37,156 nt of DNA from Oceanibium sediminis (lineage in GTDB: Bacteria; Pseudomonadota; Alphaproteobacteria; Rhodobacterales; Rhodobacteraceae). This document shows positions 7,115 to 16,814 of the stretch, one piece after another. The position numbers were made by a program, and so were the translations under genes. The notes under the pieces are model-generated. The model was given only the letters and a program-made list of their open reading frames with translations, did no database searches and had not been told where the DNA came from. The stretch's first letter is position 1. Every line of letters begins with the position of its first letter. The stretch is from positions 1 through 37,156 of the forward strand of contig NZ_QGNX01000014.1 of NCBI RefSeq assembly GCF_003265325.1. Direction: 5' to 3'.

Positions 7115-8419
7115 CTACGCGAGTTCGTGTTCCCGAAGTGCTCCTTGGATCAAGTGTTTAAGAGCCTCTACATGCGTTTGCGACGAGCCAGTGACGTCCA
7201 TCGTAGCTACTAGGAGGCTGTCCTCCGCGCCTTCGCTTGCAATCGCGTAGCGCGTGCGGATCGGATCGGGCGGCAGATCGCCGTGGTGTGGATAGAGCAG
7301 CATGACGTTCGGGCACCGATAGAGTTGGCTGTAGGCCATCAATTGATACACATCAGCCTGGCTAACGCCCTGCTTTGGATCGTCGATGCGCGGTGCCATC
7401 CTTTTCCATTTCGTGTCGATGACAAGCACGGTTCGATCGCCCTGCCGGATGATGAGATCTGGTTTGGTCCGAAACCGACCTGTACCGCCTTCGAATAGGC
7501 AATCTCGATGACCGCCTTGCGCTGCGACACGGTATCCGCTGCCTGCTAGGGCGCGGGTGACCAGTCTGGCAACGTATTGTTCGAACAAGGCATTCATCTC
7601 GAACAAGAGCGCATGACCATCAATAGCTCCAGCAGTGGTCTGTTGATGCCGGTCTGTGAGGAGTAGCCGGGCAAACGAAAGAAGTTCACTCCACCGCTGA
7701 TTTGTGCGATCCAGAGTGATCTGGTCCCATCGCAACGCAGGGATGGAAACCTCGCTCACATCGGCATAGGCAAAGCCAAGCTCGCGCAGGATACGCTGGT
7801 TGTCGGGCGCCTGTGCCAGATGCTGCAAGCGCGTCACGGCGGCGCGCATCACCTGGTTGAGCGGTATATCAGAAGACAGTTCATCGTATCGACAGGCTAG
7901 CCTCTGCGGTGCGACCGCATGGCGAGAAAACTGGCGGGTGACATCGAGCCTGCCGCGGAGGGCAGGTAGGTCGTCCGCATGATCAAGATAACGGCGCGGC
8001 AATCCCATTCGCACAGCTTCCATCAGGCGGGCGCAAAAAAGCCGGATCAACAATTCCAGTATGGTGTCCTTCTGCCATCCGAGCTGGGCCAGCGATCCTG
8101 CATCAATGCGCAGATCGTGAACAACCGCCAGCATGTGGATCAGGCGGCGACGCAGAGCATCATCGGAAGCCTCGCGCTCACCAAGGCCTTCGATCTTCGG
8201 AAGGATCTCCAATTGACAGCCTTGCGTGACGATTACGCCGACCACGCCGCGGGCCCGCAGGCCTTTGCGGCCGTGTTCGAGTACACCTTCTCCACCGCGT
8301 CCCGCGAAGGTCGAGCGTGCCGCAACGGCGGCAATCCGATCAGCTTCCGCCTGCGGGATGGTCGTGTCGTCGTCCCCATAGCCGATGCGCTGCCATTCTC
8401 GGAGAGTGCGGCGGATCAT
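7115..8419 (-). CDS. mcrC: McrC-type nuclease subunit of a McrBC-like restriction system
   Basis: A 434-residue McrC-family protein, which stimulates the McrB NTPase and supplies the nuclease. The N-terminal half has the family's beta-rich GVIVTQGCQLEILPKIEG and the later LGWQKDTILELLIRLFCARL. The C-terminal half has the PD-(D/E)XK core: FEMNALFEQYV, then TKPDLIIRQGDRTVLVIDTKWKRM (catalytic Asp and the D-T-K triad) and ADVYQLMAYSQLY. Its ATG overlaps the mcrB stop by 4 bases, so the two are translationally coupled in the B-C order of E. coli. It is the last gene of a five-gene minus-strand operon. All catalytic residues are present. Confidence 0.92.
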   Translation of the reverse strand: MIRRTLREWQRIGYGDDDTTIPQAEADRIAAVAARSTFAGRGGEGVLEHGRKGLRARGVVGVIVTQGCQLEILPKIEGLGEREASDDALRRRLIHMLAVVHDLRIDAGSLAQLGWQKDTILELLIRLFCARLMEAVRMGLPRRYLDHADDLPALRGRLDVTRQFSRHAVAPQRLACRYDELSSDIPLNQVMRAAVTRLQHLAQAPDNQRILRELGFAYADVSEVSIPALRWDQITLDRTNQRWSELLSFARLLLTDRHQQTTAGAIDGHALLFEMNALFEQYVARLVTRALAGSGYRVAAQGGHRDCLFEGGTGRFRTKPDLIIRQGDRTVLVIDTKWKRMAPRIDDPKQGVSQADVYQLMAYSQLYRCPNVMLLYPHHGDLPPDPIRTRYAIASEGAEDSLLVATMDVTGSSQTHVEALKHLIQGALREHELA

Positions 8420-10923
8420 GAACCAAGCAACCTCGCGTACTCGAAGCCGTCTTCAGCACTCCGCACATCCCATCTGAAACGCGGCATCGCCTCGCCATTG
8501 TCGAGGCCCGGGGGCGCTTTCAGAACAGACCTATTGAGGAAGCCACCCTTAATCGGTCCGTCATGAGTCTCCAGATCGCCCAGGACCGCAGCGATTTTGC
8601 CCCAGTCTTCGAAGAAGTATTCAGCCAGCAGCGGGATAACCTTGTGCCGCATCACTTCGTCCACGTCGGCTCGGGTGTCGCAGCCGGTAAAGTATGCGTG
8701 GCCGATCTGGTGGTCACGATCGTACAGATACTCAATGCGTTCATTAATGATTGCCAGAAGGCTAGGCAGGTCGATCCCGGTGCGGGCCGCGGCCTCCTTT
8801 AGAACTGCCGCATTTGGCATCATCTCGCGGAATGTGAACCGACGCCGAAGCGCAGTATCGAGCAGGGCGATCGAGCGGTCGGCCGTGTTCATGGTGCCAA
8901 CGATGTGCAAATTCGATGGAACACCAAACTCGTCCCCGGAATAGGGAAGGCGCACCTTCAGCTGGTTCGGCTGACCGAGCCGCTTGTCCGCTTCCAAAAG
9001 CGTAATTAGCTCGCCAAAAACCTTGGAAATATTGGCGCGGTTTATCTCGTCGATGATCAGGACAAAGGGCTCGGGATCAGTTGGCCCCTCTTTTTGCTGG
9101 CTGTTCATGTAGCGCTCAAGGGCAGGCACGTTCAGTTCAGCGTCATACAGCAGGTAAATTGATTTCATCGAGAAACGCCGGGAGTAGATTTCTCCGACCG
9201 GCACGCCTTCGCGGTCGATCCAGAGCCAACGGACTGCACGACGATGGGCGTATCCGCCGCCGGGACGGGGAGCGAATTCGTAGCCGCCGGTAAACTCTCC
9301 GATGGCCCGGAACAGTCCGTTGCCCTTCGACACGATAATGATGTCACCTTCTCGAACCCAGTTCCGAAAGATGAAGGGCATCTGCACCACGCCGGATCGG
9401 GCATCCACGTTGCCGTCTTGGTCACCCTGGGCCTTGCAGGCCTTGATGATCCCGTCTCGGCTTTCGAATTTCTCGTCCGACCAGTCGATATCTCCGAAAC
9501 CAAGGAGGGTGTAGCCGCCCTTAATCGCTTCCTCAAAGAGATACGCGTCTTCCGGGTTGTTGGCCTCACCAATCGACATCTTGAAGACTTGCCGGCCTTC
9601 GACACGTATCGAGTCCTCGCCAGATGAATGCCCACGGCTGGTCTCCGCGCGTTTCGAAATGCGCCGGAAAATGCCCGGAACGGTTTCCAACCGGAACCCG
9701 GCTGTGGAAGTGTCCTCTCCATCGTCCGCGCCTGTCATCGGCTGTCGTCCCTCGACGAACTCTTCATAAGCCATCGACTGATGAAACGTGACGAACTCGA
9801 TCCGACCCGCGGCGAGCAGTCCCTGATAGGCTTCCATCAGCTCGTCGCGATCTTCTGGCACAGGCTCCCCGCACAATTTGACGGCCTCAGCCGCAGTACT
9901 GAAGGTTTTCCCTGTGCCAGGCGGACCAAAGAGAATAAGATTGGTAGCTGTGGGACGCTCATCCTGTTGGGCAATGGCCATGGTATTTTCTACCTGTTTT
10001 GTCGGTTGTTGAACGCTGCCACTGGCAGGCACACCAATTTTTTTCGCTATGTCGGGATCAAGTTGGTATCGAACGAGCTTTTCTCCACCGTAGGTCAAAT
10101 AGTTGACCGTGCCGCCGGCGATGGCTTTGACTCTCGAAGCAAGCCCGTCCACGAGCATTGCCCGCGCGACCTCTACCATGTCTTCAGTTTCGATCGCTTC
10201 GTCCACTTTGTTGCCCGCACCCTTGGGCTTGATCCGATAGGCTGAAACTCCGTTGGACCGATTGAAATTCTTCACTGGTTGGAACGGATTTCCAGCGGGA
10301 TCAAATAGCGTGAATGGTCGTTCGTTTTGTGACGTCGCCGACTCGTCGAGCCCAAAGCGAAACACAGTGGCCGAGCTTTGGTCGGCCCCAATCCGCTCCG
10401 GAGCACTGACCTGTGCGAGGTCCTGGAAAATCTTTCCCGCCAAGGCCTGACAAATGTTTGGCCAGGCTTCATTCAGATTGAGCGCCGTGTTGACGTCACG
10501 AACAAGCACGTCGACATGGGATGTACCTTCTTCACGGGCCGGCTCGATATACTCTTCCAGCACGTGTTGGCGAATTCGATCTGCATCCTTTGCGGCTCCA
10601 GGCGGTTCGCCTGCAATGAACCGACCGTATTGCGCCAACCAGCTGCTCCAATTCGACAGACGGTTGAGCGGCTTTTCGGAATCCGGCATCAGGATTCGAT
10701 AGTCTTCACCTCCTGAACGAGCGTCGTCACGCATCGCTTTGAGACGTTCCCTGAGTCCCGCAAATTGATCGGCCTTCCAAGCTTCCTCAAGGTTCTCGTA
10801 GGGCATGCCAAGCACGGCAAGGTTTCGCTCTATGGTTCGAACGGCGTACGTCCTCGAGTTTCGCCCCGCTTCGGTTTGTGCGCCACCCTGTTCTAACCAG
10901 GCCTTAAATTCATTGTCGTTCAA
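8416..10923 (-). CDS. mcrB: McrB-type AAA+ NTPase with a domain inserted in the motor
   Basis: An 835-residue McrB-family motor, normally GTP-driven, that translocates DNA and works with McrC. Residues 1-310 are an uncharacterised N-terminal region, expected to hold target recognition. The AAA+ module has Walker A FGPPGTGKT (332-340), Walker B LIIDEINRANISKVFGE (622-638) and the McrB signature GTMNTADRSIALLDTALRRRF (676-696). Between the Walker motifs, residues about 440-605 form an extra domain (VFKMSIGEANNPEDAYLFEEAIKG, FIFRNWVREGDIIIVSKGN, FRAIGEFTGGYEF) resembling the PUA/EVE superfamily that reads modified bases. The gap to the AddA-like gene upstream is 57 bases. The substrate, methylated or otherwise modified DNA, is inferred from the family. 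Confidence 0.9.
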   Translation of the reverse strand: MNDNEFKAWLEQGGAQTEAGRNSRTYAVRTIERNLAVLGMPYENLEEAWKADQFAGLRERLKAMRDDARSGGEDYRILMPDSEKPLNRLSNWSSWLAQYGRFIAGEPPGAAKDADRIRQHVLEEYIEPAREEGTSHVDVLVRDVNTALNLNEAWPNICQALAGKIFQDLAQVSAPERIGADQSSATVFRFGLDESATSQNERPFTLFDPAGNPFQPVKNFNRSNGVSAYRIKPKGAGNKVDEAIETEDMVEVARAMLVDGLASRVKAIAGGTVNYLTYGGEKLVRYQLDPDIAKKIGVPASGSVQQPTKQVENTMAIAQQDERPTATNLILFGPPGTGKTFSTAAEAVKLCGEPVPEDRDELMEAYQGLLAAGRIEFVTFHQSMAYEEFVEGRQPMTGADDGEDTSTAGFRLETVPGIFRRISKRAETSRGHSSGEDSIRVEGRQVFKMSIGEANNPEDAYLFEEAIKGGYTLLGFGDIDWSDEKFESRDGIIKACKAQGDQDGNVDARSGVVQMPFIFRNWVREGDIIIVSKGNGLFRAIGEFTGGYEFAPRPGGGYAHRRAVRWLWIDREGVPVGEIYSRRFSMKSIYLLYDAELNVPALERYMNSQQKEGPTDPEPFVLIIDEINRANISKVFGELITLLEADKRLGQPNQLKVRLPYSGDEFGVPSNLHIVGTMNTADRSIALLDTALRRRFTFREMMPNAAVLKEAAARTGIDLPSLLAIINERIEYLYDRDHQIGHAYFTGCDTRADVDEVMRHKVIPLLAEYFFEDWGKIAAVLGDLETHDGPIKGGFLNRSVLKAPPGLDNGEAMPRFRWDVRSAEDGFEYARLLGS

Positions 10924-10980
10924 CGGCTTCTCCCAAACTCAGTTCTACGAATTTTAATGCTCTTTTCTGGCTGGGTTATT

Positions 10981-13900
10981 TCACGTGAGGACTTCCTGCG
11001 GCACCCGGGAAAGCGAAAGTGTTCCTTCGCTCATCCAGTTGATCGCTATTCCTTTGAGCTGTTTATCCGGCCACTCCTTTCGGATCAGCTCTGCATATGC
11101 CGCGAGCTGAGGTAGATAGGTTGCGTAACGTGCCTCAGGATCCGGGCAGGCCCCGGATTTGTGGTCGACGATTAGCAGGCCGTTCTGGCCTTCGGCCAGC
11201 AAATCGATGATCGCATTGGTCTCAGAACCATCGGCCGCCACTTCCTGAACAGGAAGTTCGAAATGTAAACGATCAAAGCCCTGATCAGAAAGCCAAGAGG
11301 TTAGAGCCCTGGCCTGCGCTTCAATCTCCCCAAGAGTGTCTTTCGGCAGGCCGGTCGCGGCTTCCAGCTGATTTGCCTTGTCTGGGTGTTGGACGAGGAC
11401 GCGCAGAGCAAGATGCCAGGCGGTTCCTCGCGCCGCAGGATCGGCCAATGCGCGATCTGAGATAGGTGATGCAAGATTGTAGGTAGTCAGATGGCTTGCT
11501 GGTTCGTCGATTGGGTTGGCGAAAGTCGATGGGCTCCGTCGCCACGCAGTCTTGCCAGTCAGACTCAACACCCGTCGCTCGCCGAAGAGTGCATACCCAA
11601 CATTTTCAATGATTCCTGCCGAGTCGGGGCTTTCGACATTGCCGTCGAAGATTCGAGCCTCAAACGCGCGTCCGCACAGAGAGATTTCGCCGTCGTCTAC
11701 CGTAAGACCGGCGTGATCCCGTAGAATATCTATCATTCGTTCGGGTTGCGTGCGGGCCGTCCTCCGTTCCTTAGGGAGAACCAAGATCAGTATATCCCGA
11801 GCGCGCGTCAGTGCGACGTAGAGCTTGCGAGCGGCATCTTTCATATCTTCGGGATGCCGCGCGTCAGCAAAGGCTTGCTGGCTCTCCGGGGCTGCGAAGT
11901 CCGGGAGGAAGCCTAGTCCAGCGTTGTCCAGCACACTCGCAAGATGATCAAAGCTCTCGAACTCTGCACGCAACGTTCCAGGTCGCTCAGCAATACTTTG
12001 ATCGAGGCCGGCCACGAATGTAATCGGCCATTCCCGACCTTTTGCTGAATGCCATGTACAAATTTCAACGCCGCTGCCTGACCAGGCGTCGCGGTCCGGG
12101 TGGCGATCCCAGTCTCTATCCGTCTGCCCTGAAATCCAACCCAGGAAAATCTGCATATTGCTGCCATGGAAGCCTGCCGCGGCGCGCAACCCGGGCAACA
12201 TCCTGTCAAACTCCTGCGCTTCTCCATCCAGGCGGGCCAAATCCGCCAGCGCCTGCGTTGCATCGGACATGCCTGCAGCCCATTCTCGTAAACCGGTGGT
12301 CTGCAACACCAAGGCAACCGCATCAGCGGTAGGAAGCGTTTCGATTGATTGGTTCAACCCTCGTAGGGTTTCCAATGACTGATGTGTGTCCAGTACTCCA
12401 TCCACGGCGTTGCGAAGAGCATCCTCCATCGCCATTCGAGGTGGCCCGAGCGTTAGCCACGTGAGTGCCGCGTATTTATCTCCGGGGTCAGACGCGTAGG
12501 CCAACGCCGCGCGCGCTGCACGCATAGCGGGTGCGCCCAGCCAGCCCGCCTGCTGAATGCGGACAGGAATGCCATGTGCCTCAAGTGCTGCGGCGACGCT
12601 GCTGGCATGACCGTGGGTGTAACAGAGCACGGCGATGTCTTCTGGACGAACAGCACGAAGCTCTTCTCGCGCTTTGTCGAACACTTGTTTTCCATCAGCC
12701 AGAAGATCGGCGACGCGGTTGGCGATGCTGGGAGCCCCATTTACGAAGTCACTTCGCGGCAAATTCAGAACTTCGAATGCCGTCTCACCGGTCTCAGCCC
12801 TCACTGGCGAAAGCGCATCATAGTTATCTGGGAAGAGTGTTGGCCCAAGCGTGTTCACAAGTTCCATGATCCGCGGATCGGATCGCCAGTTGCGGTCAAG
12901 CGGTGCAATAACATCCGGATTGGCCGTTTGAAGTGCTGCTGACAGCCGGGCATCTGCGCCCTGAAATCCCATGATCGACTGTTTGGTGTCTCCAACGATG
13001 AGTGCATGCTTGGCGCTACAAGCCAGCCGCCAAAGTAGGGCGAACTGAACCGGGTTAGTGTCTTGGAACTCATCGATCACCACACAATCGATCTCGCCAA
13101 GAACCGATTGCAGGATTGCGGGGTCTTTCCGCAGCAAGGTTTCGGTTTCGACGATCATGTCGGCATAATCGATGAGTCCTGCTTCCCGTTTCGCGGCCTG
13201 ATAGGCGGCGAGAACCTCCTGTGCACCGGTCACAATTGCGGTGAGATGGGCGCGAGCATCCTCCAGAGGCCCCGGATGGCGTGGCAAGAAATCTGCAGCG
13301 GTGACCACGGCAGCTGCACGTTCATCGTAGCCCTCAGGGGTTTGTGAGCCCCGCTTCGACTGACGAAGATTTCTCAGTTTTTGCCATAGCTTCCAGTCGC
13401 CCTCCAAAACACCGGGCCCCAAAGCGCGGCGCAGGTCTTTGTGGTTGCCGGAAAAGTCCTTCACGGCAGACGCATTGCCTTGGAATTGATTTGCAAGATT
13501 GTGCGGAAATGCATCCAGAAGAGACTGCACAGCCCGTCTCAATGCATCTGTCAAAGCTGTTCCATTAGCTTCGCATTCACCATAGCCATCGGTCAATTCC
13601 GCCAGTGCAGAGTTCAGAATATCCGGAGAACCACCTCGCTCGCCCAAGCCTCGGATCAGATCGACAGTTTGCAGGAGTTTCGCGCGGAATTTCTCCTCGG
13701 CACTCATGCCTGTCTGCGGATCCCAAGCATAACCAAATCGAGCCAAGTCAACCATCAACGGCTTCAACGCCTCACAACGCCCCATCTCCAAGCGGATAAG
13801 AAGATCGCGCTCGGGCTCTGTCAGAAGACGGCTCTCGGGGGAGCGCCTGCCGGCGAAGGCATGTTCTGTCAGAAGCCGCTGTCCTAAAGCGTGGATAGTA

Positions 13901-14127
13901 CCGATGTATGCTCGGTCAATTTCAAGCGCATCCCCGATGCGCCCCCGCGCCATCAATGCGCCGCGGATACGATCGCGCATCTCCGAAGCAGCAGCTTCTG
14001 TGAAGGTCACAGCCAAGATCCTGCTGGCGGCAATCTCACCACCCACCACCCAATCGGCAAGCGTTTCCTTGATGCGATGGGTTTTCCCGGCCCCTGCTCC
14101 GGCAGGTACAAGCGTGAGATGTGTCAT
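10981..14127 (-). CDS. AddA-like UvrD/Rep helicase-nuclease
   Basis: A 1048-residue superfamily 1 helicase fused to a C-terminal nuclease, resembling AddA/RecB, which unwinds and degrades DNA from ends. Motifs: Walker A PAGAGAGKTHRI (8-19), Ia VTFTEAAASEMRDRI, motif II VVIDEFQDT (349-357), III VGDTKQSIMGFQGAD (378-392), IV LDRNWRSD (410-417), V GVEICTWHSAKGREWP, VI KLYVALTRARD. The nuclease has GTAWHLALRV, then D975, D988 and K990 (NAIID, LLIVDHKSG) and the QLAAY helix. All catalytic residues are present. Its ATG overlaps the addB-like stop by 4 bases. The adjacent McrBC and WYL genes suggest it is a plasmid defence enzyme rather than the chromosomal repair copy. Confidence 0.9.
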   Translation of the reverse strand: MTHLTLVPAGAGAGKTHRIKETLADWVVGGEIAASRILAVTFTEAAASEMRDRIRGALMARGRIGDALEIDRAYIGTIHALGQRLLTEHAFAGRRSPESRLLTEPERDLLIRLEMGRCEALKPLMVDLARFGYAWDPQTGMSAEEKFRAKLLQTVDLIRGLGERGGSPDILNSALAELTDGYGECEANGTALTDALRRAVQSLLDAFPHNLANQFQGNASAVKDFSGNHKDLRRALGPGVLEGDWKLWQKLRNLRQSKRGSQTPEGYDERAAAVVTAADFLPRHPGPLEDARAHLTAIVTGAQEVLAAYQAAKREAGLIDYADMIVETETLLRKDPAILQSVLGEIDCVVIDEFQDTNPVQFALLWRLACSAKHALIVGDTKQSIMGFQGADARLSAALQTANPDVIAPLDRNWRSDPRIMELVNTLGPTLFPDNYDALSPVRAETGETAFEVLNLPRSDFVNGAPSIANRVADLLADGKQVFDKAREELRAVRPEDIAVLCYTHGHASSVAAALEAHGIPVRIQQAGWLGAPAMRAARAALAYASDPGDKYAALTWLTLGPPRMAMEDALRNAVDGVLDTHQSLETLRGLNQSIETLPTADAVALVLQTTGLREWAAGMSDATQALADLARLDGEAQEFDRMLPGLRAAAGFHGSNMQIFLGWISGQTDRDWDRHPDRDAWSGSGVEICTWHSAKGREWPITFVAGLDQSIAERPGTLRAEFESFDHLASVLDNAGLGFLPDFAAPESQQAFADARHPEDMKDAARKLYVALTRARDILILVLPKERRTARTQPERMIDILRDHAGLTVDDGEISLCGRAFEARIFDGNVESPDSAGIIENVGYALFGERRVLSLTGKTAWRRSPSTFANPIDEPASHLTTYNLASPISDRALADPAARGTAWHLALRVLVQHPDKANQLEAATGLPKDTLGEIEAQARALTSWLSDQGFDRLHFELPVQEVAADGSETNAIIDLLAEGQNGLLIVDHKSGACPDPEARYATYLPQLAAYAELIRKEWPDKQLKGIAINWMSEGTLSLSRVPQEVLT

Positions 14128-16742
14128 GCCTGGTCCTCCTCGGGCAAAGTGAAGGCCGCAACCAGCGGATTGCCTTCGAGTGCGTACGCTTTGATACCGC
14201 GCTCTTTCTCGAACCGCTTGGCATCTCCCTCTCGGTTTAATCGCACTGTACCAGCACCAACCTCTGCGACGGCATCCGCGAGATGCGACATTGCATTCTC
14301 AGAGACATCTCGGGAGGCAGCTTCGACACGGGCAAGGCCCGCTCCAAGGTCATCGGACAAAACCGTCGCGTCGCGTGTTGTGTGATAGGCGGTGACGATT
14401 TGCGCTCCATCGTCGACCAGTCGCGTCAGCGCGGTCTCTTCGTTGGGGCGCTCCAGCATAGCGCGATAGAGTGCGACTTGTAGGTCCCAGCCCTTTGACA
14501 TGCGGTCGCGGCGATTGCCGGCTCCTGATCTCTTGTGATCAACAACGAGAATCCGCCCGTCCGGCAACTGTAGGAGGCAGTCGGCCTTGCCATGCAAGAG
14601 CAGTCCACCGTGATCCCCGGCAAGATTGATTTCGTTGTGCAAAATGGTCGCGCCAGTTTCGTTCAAGAATCCGGCCCAAGTTCTTGCGACGTCAAGTGCC
14701 TCGCCCAAGAGGGATTGACGTTCTGTAGCCCAAGATGCGCCGCTGAGCCATCTTGCGTGTTTCTTGATCGCTGCATCGAGGATATCGGGCAGTGTTGCTT
14801 CCAAAGCGTCAATCGCCGAGACTGGCGCGTTTTCAGGGAAGGCGTCTTCGAGGACCTGATGTATAATTGTCCCGAGGGTCATGACATCGAGGGTTTCTGG
14901 TGCCCAGGTGCGGTCTTTCGCATCGAGCTCGTCGAGCAACCAGGCCAAGGGGCTCACAAGCAGGGATTCAAGACGCGAGGGCGATTGCGGCAGCATCCGC
15001 CCCGCATCATCATGCCGGATGCGGAGAAGATCGATGCCCGGTTTGTCTGGTGTGCCAAGACCACGGTTGAGCCGCAGAATACCATCTTCCGGGAGTTCAG
15101 CTCTGAACCCGTGCGAAAGGTGGGGCGTTACATGCCATGCCACGGGCCATTGATCACGCGGTAGAGCTCGAACGTCCTGCATAAGGTCTGTTGGTTTCTC
15201 AAACCTGAGCATATGGCTGATCAAGGCCAAGCCGGTGGAAGGCGACAATGGTTCTCCGAGCAGATTTTTCGCCGGTGCGAGGAGTGTCAAACCTTCTGTC
15301 CCTGCGCAAAGTTGACGGCGGAAGAGTTCCAGTCCACGCGCGAGCTTCTCGCGGCGGCCCTTAAGTTGCAGTCCGGTATTCTGGCGGATCAGAGCAACTT
15401 CAGCCTCGGTGAAGAAAGGATCCGACCCAGGGCTACGTGGCCAGCGGTTGCCGTTCATCCCCAGCACAAGTAGCTGGCGAACGGGCCGCCACGGAAGTGT
15501 ATTCTCTGTGAAGAGCGATACCCCTTCCACAAACCGTTGATGTCCAGTGGCGTCAACCTGGTGTGGAACCGCCAGCTTGTGAAGCAGTGCCCAGTCGAGC
15601 TTTTCGCGGGTTACTGCGCGCAAGGGCGCAATGCGCGGTTGCAAGTCCGTATTTGGTAGAGATTTATCGATCGCGCCCAGACGCGCGAACAATTGCTCCG
15701 GAGTATGCGATGGTTGCAGCGCTTCCAGCAACTCCTTCGCTGATCCAGTCAACTGAGAGGCCGTCTTGGACCAGCCGTAATCCATTACTTCACGGGCCAT
15801 TTGATGACCAACGTCGCGCGTCCATGGCATCAAAGGAGAGATGTAAAGGGATGCCAGCGCCGTGCGCGGTGCAGGCACGGACAACAGGACCAGCAGGAGC
15901 GAAAGAAGTTCGCCTGTCAGGTCTCTCCTGGCCGCTTCCTCCGGCGCACCCGCAAGCGGCAGACCGAGTCGTTCGCAGCCTTCCTGCATTGCCAACATGT
16001 AGGCGGTGTCGTCGGGCACCAAGAACCCTATTTCGCCAGGGCCATCAACGCAGCCGTCATCAAGCATGCGTTGGGCAAGTGCCGCTGCAAATTGTGCTTC
16101 TTCTCTCGGATCACGCAGCCCGAAACAGGACACGGTGGAATCACGTTCGACAGGATTCGTCGCCGCACCCAAGTGATTTTGGACAATGCCGTAGCAACCA
16201 ACTGCTGACCCATCACCTCGCGGCTGGCGCTGCATCCAACTTGTCAGAACTGCTTCGGGTGCAGCGCCGTGTTGGCGTGTCAGAGCTTCCGCTAGGGCAG
16301 CTTCTGCCGCATCAGCGTGTGGACACGGCGACGGATCAAGGATTGGCAGCGGCTCGAGTGCATCTTTCGCTTCAGAACAGATCACACGCGCCCATGCCGC
16401 CAATGGCTCAGGCAAACTGCCCAAGTCCTTCCAAAGTTCTTTCAACGCAGCGAGGTGTGTTTTCGCACGACATTCTGGCAATGCCGAAACATCGAGTTCA
16501 GTAGGACTGAGGCTATGCGTTGAACGAGCGACAGCTGTGAGAGCTGCCTCGACGGCTCGCGTTGTCTCTGCGGGAGCGGCCTCAAAGCTTGCGCTCCAAG
16601 GTGCGTTCCGTCCTTCGAGAGTGGCCAGCAAGTCTAGATCGCGGGATTTCGGAGCGAGATAGGTCTCTCGAAGCAGGTCGTCCGTCACATAGCGCACGGC
16701 CCCGGTAATGGGGTTGGCAGTTAGTAAGGGATCGATACGCAT
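14124..16742 (-). CDS. AddB-like protein with PD-(D/E)XK nuclease
   Basis: An 872-residue AddB/RecC-like partner, starting at the ATG at 16742 (MRIDPLLTANP); a TTG start at 16781 would add 13 residues. No Walker A is visible, and the N-terminal half looks like an inactive helicase fold (EIGFLVPDDTAYMLAMQEGCERLGLPLAG, LLVLGMNGNRWPR). The C-terminal nuclease is intact: GTIIHQVLEDAF, then D721 (GKADCLL), D735 and K737 (ILVVDHKRSG), and DLQVALYRAM. Classical AddB holds an iron-sulphur cluster through four cysteines around the nuclease. Here the usual first position reads SRLESLLVSPLAWLL, with no Cys, and no C-terminal Cys cluster is seen. It is coupled to the AddA-like gene. Confidence 0.85.
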   Translation of the reverse strand: MRIDPLLTANPITGAVRYVTDDLLRETYLAPKSRDLDLLATLEGRNAPWSASFEAAPAETTRAVEAALTAVARSTHSLSPTELDVSALPECRAKTHLAALKELWKDLGSLPEPLAAWARVICSEAKDALEPLPILDPSPCPHADAAEAALAEALTRQHGAAPEAVLTSWMQRQPRGDGSAVGCYGIVQNHLGAATNPVERDSTVSCFGLRDPREEAQFAAALAQRMLDDGCVDGPGEIGFLVPDDTAYMLAMQEGCERLGLPLAGAPEEAARRDLTGELLSLLLVLLSVPAPRTALASLYISPLMPWTRDVGHQMAREVMDYGWSKTASQLTGSAKELLEALQPSHTPEQLFARLGAIDKSLPNTDLQPRIAPLRAVTREKLDWALLHKLAVPHQVDATGHQRFVEGVSLFTENTLPWRPVRQLLVLGMNGNRWPRSPGSDPFFTEAEVALIRQNTGLQLKGRREKLARGLELFRRQLCAGTEGLTLLAPAKNLLGEPLSPSTGLALISHMLRFEKPTDLMQDVRALPRDQWPVAWHVTPHLSHGFRAELPEDGILRLNRGLGTPDKPGIDLLRIRHDDAGRMLPQSPSRLESLLVSPLAWLLDELDAKDRTWAPETLDVMTLGTIIHQVLEDAFPENAPVSAIDALEATLPDILDAAIKKHARWLSGASWATERQSLLGEALDVARTWAGFLNETGATILHNEINLAGDHGGLLLHGKADCLLQLPDGRILVVDHKRSGAGNRRDRMSKGWDLQVALYRAMLERPNEETALTRLVDDGAQIVTAYHTTRDATVLSDDLGAGLARVEAASRDVSENAMSHLADAVAEVGAGTVRLNREGDAKRFEKERGIKAYALEGNPLVAAFTLPEEDQA

Positions 16743-16800
16743 GGGCACTCTCGAGAATCGGTTATCTGGGCGGTAATGCAATATTAGGAACTAAGGGTGG

Positions 16801-16814
16801 CAATTTCTGTCATG
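16801..16814. promoter_or_regulatory. 14-bp direct repeat copy between wyl and addB-like genes
   Basis: CAATTTCTGTCATG here is identical to 17858-17871. It overlaps the WYL gene stop codon and lies about 60 bases before the addB-like start. Only one half of the palindrome is present. It may be a secondary WYL-protein binding site controlling the nuclease genes. Confidence 0.55.
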
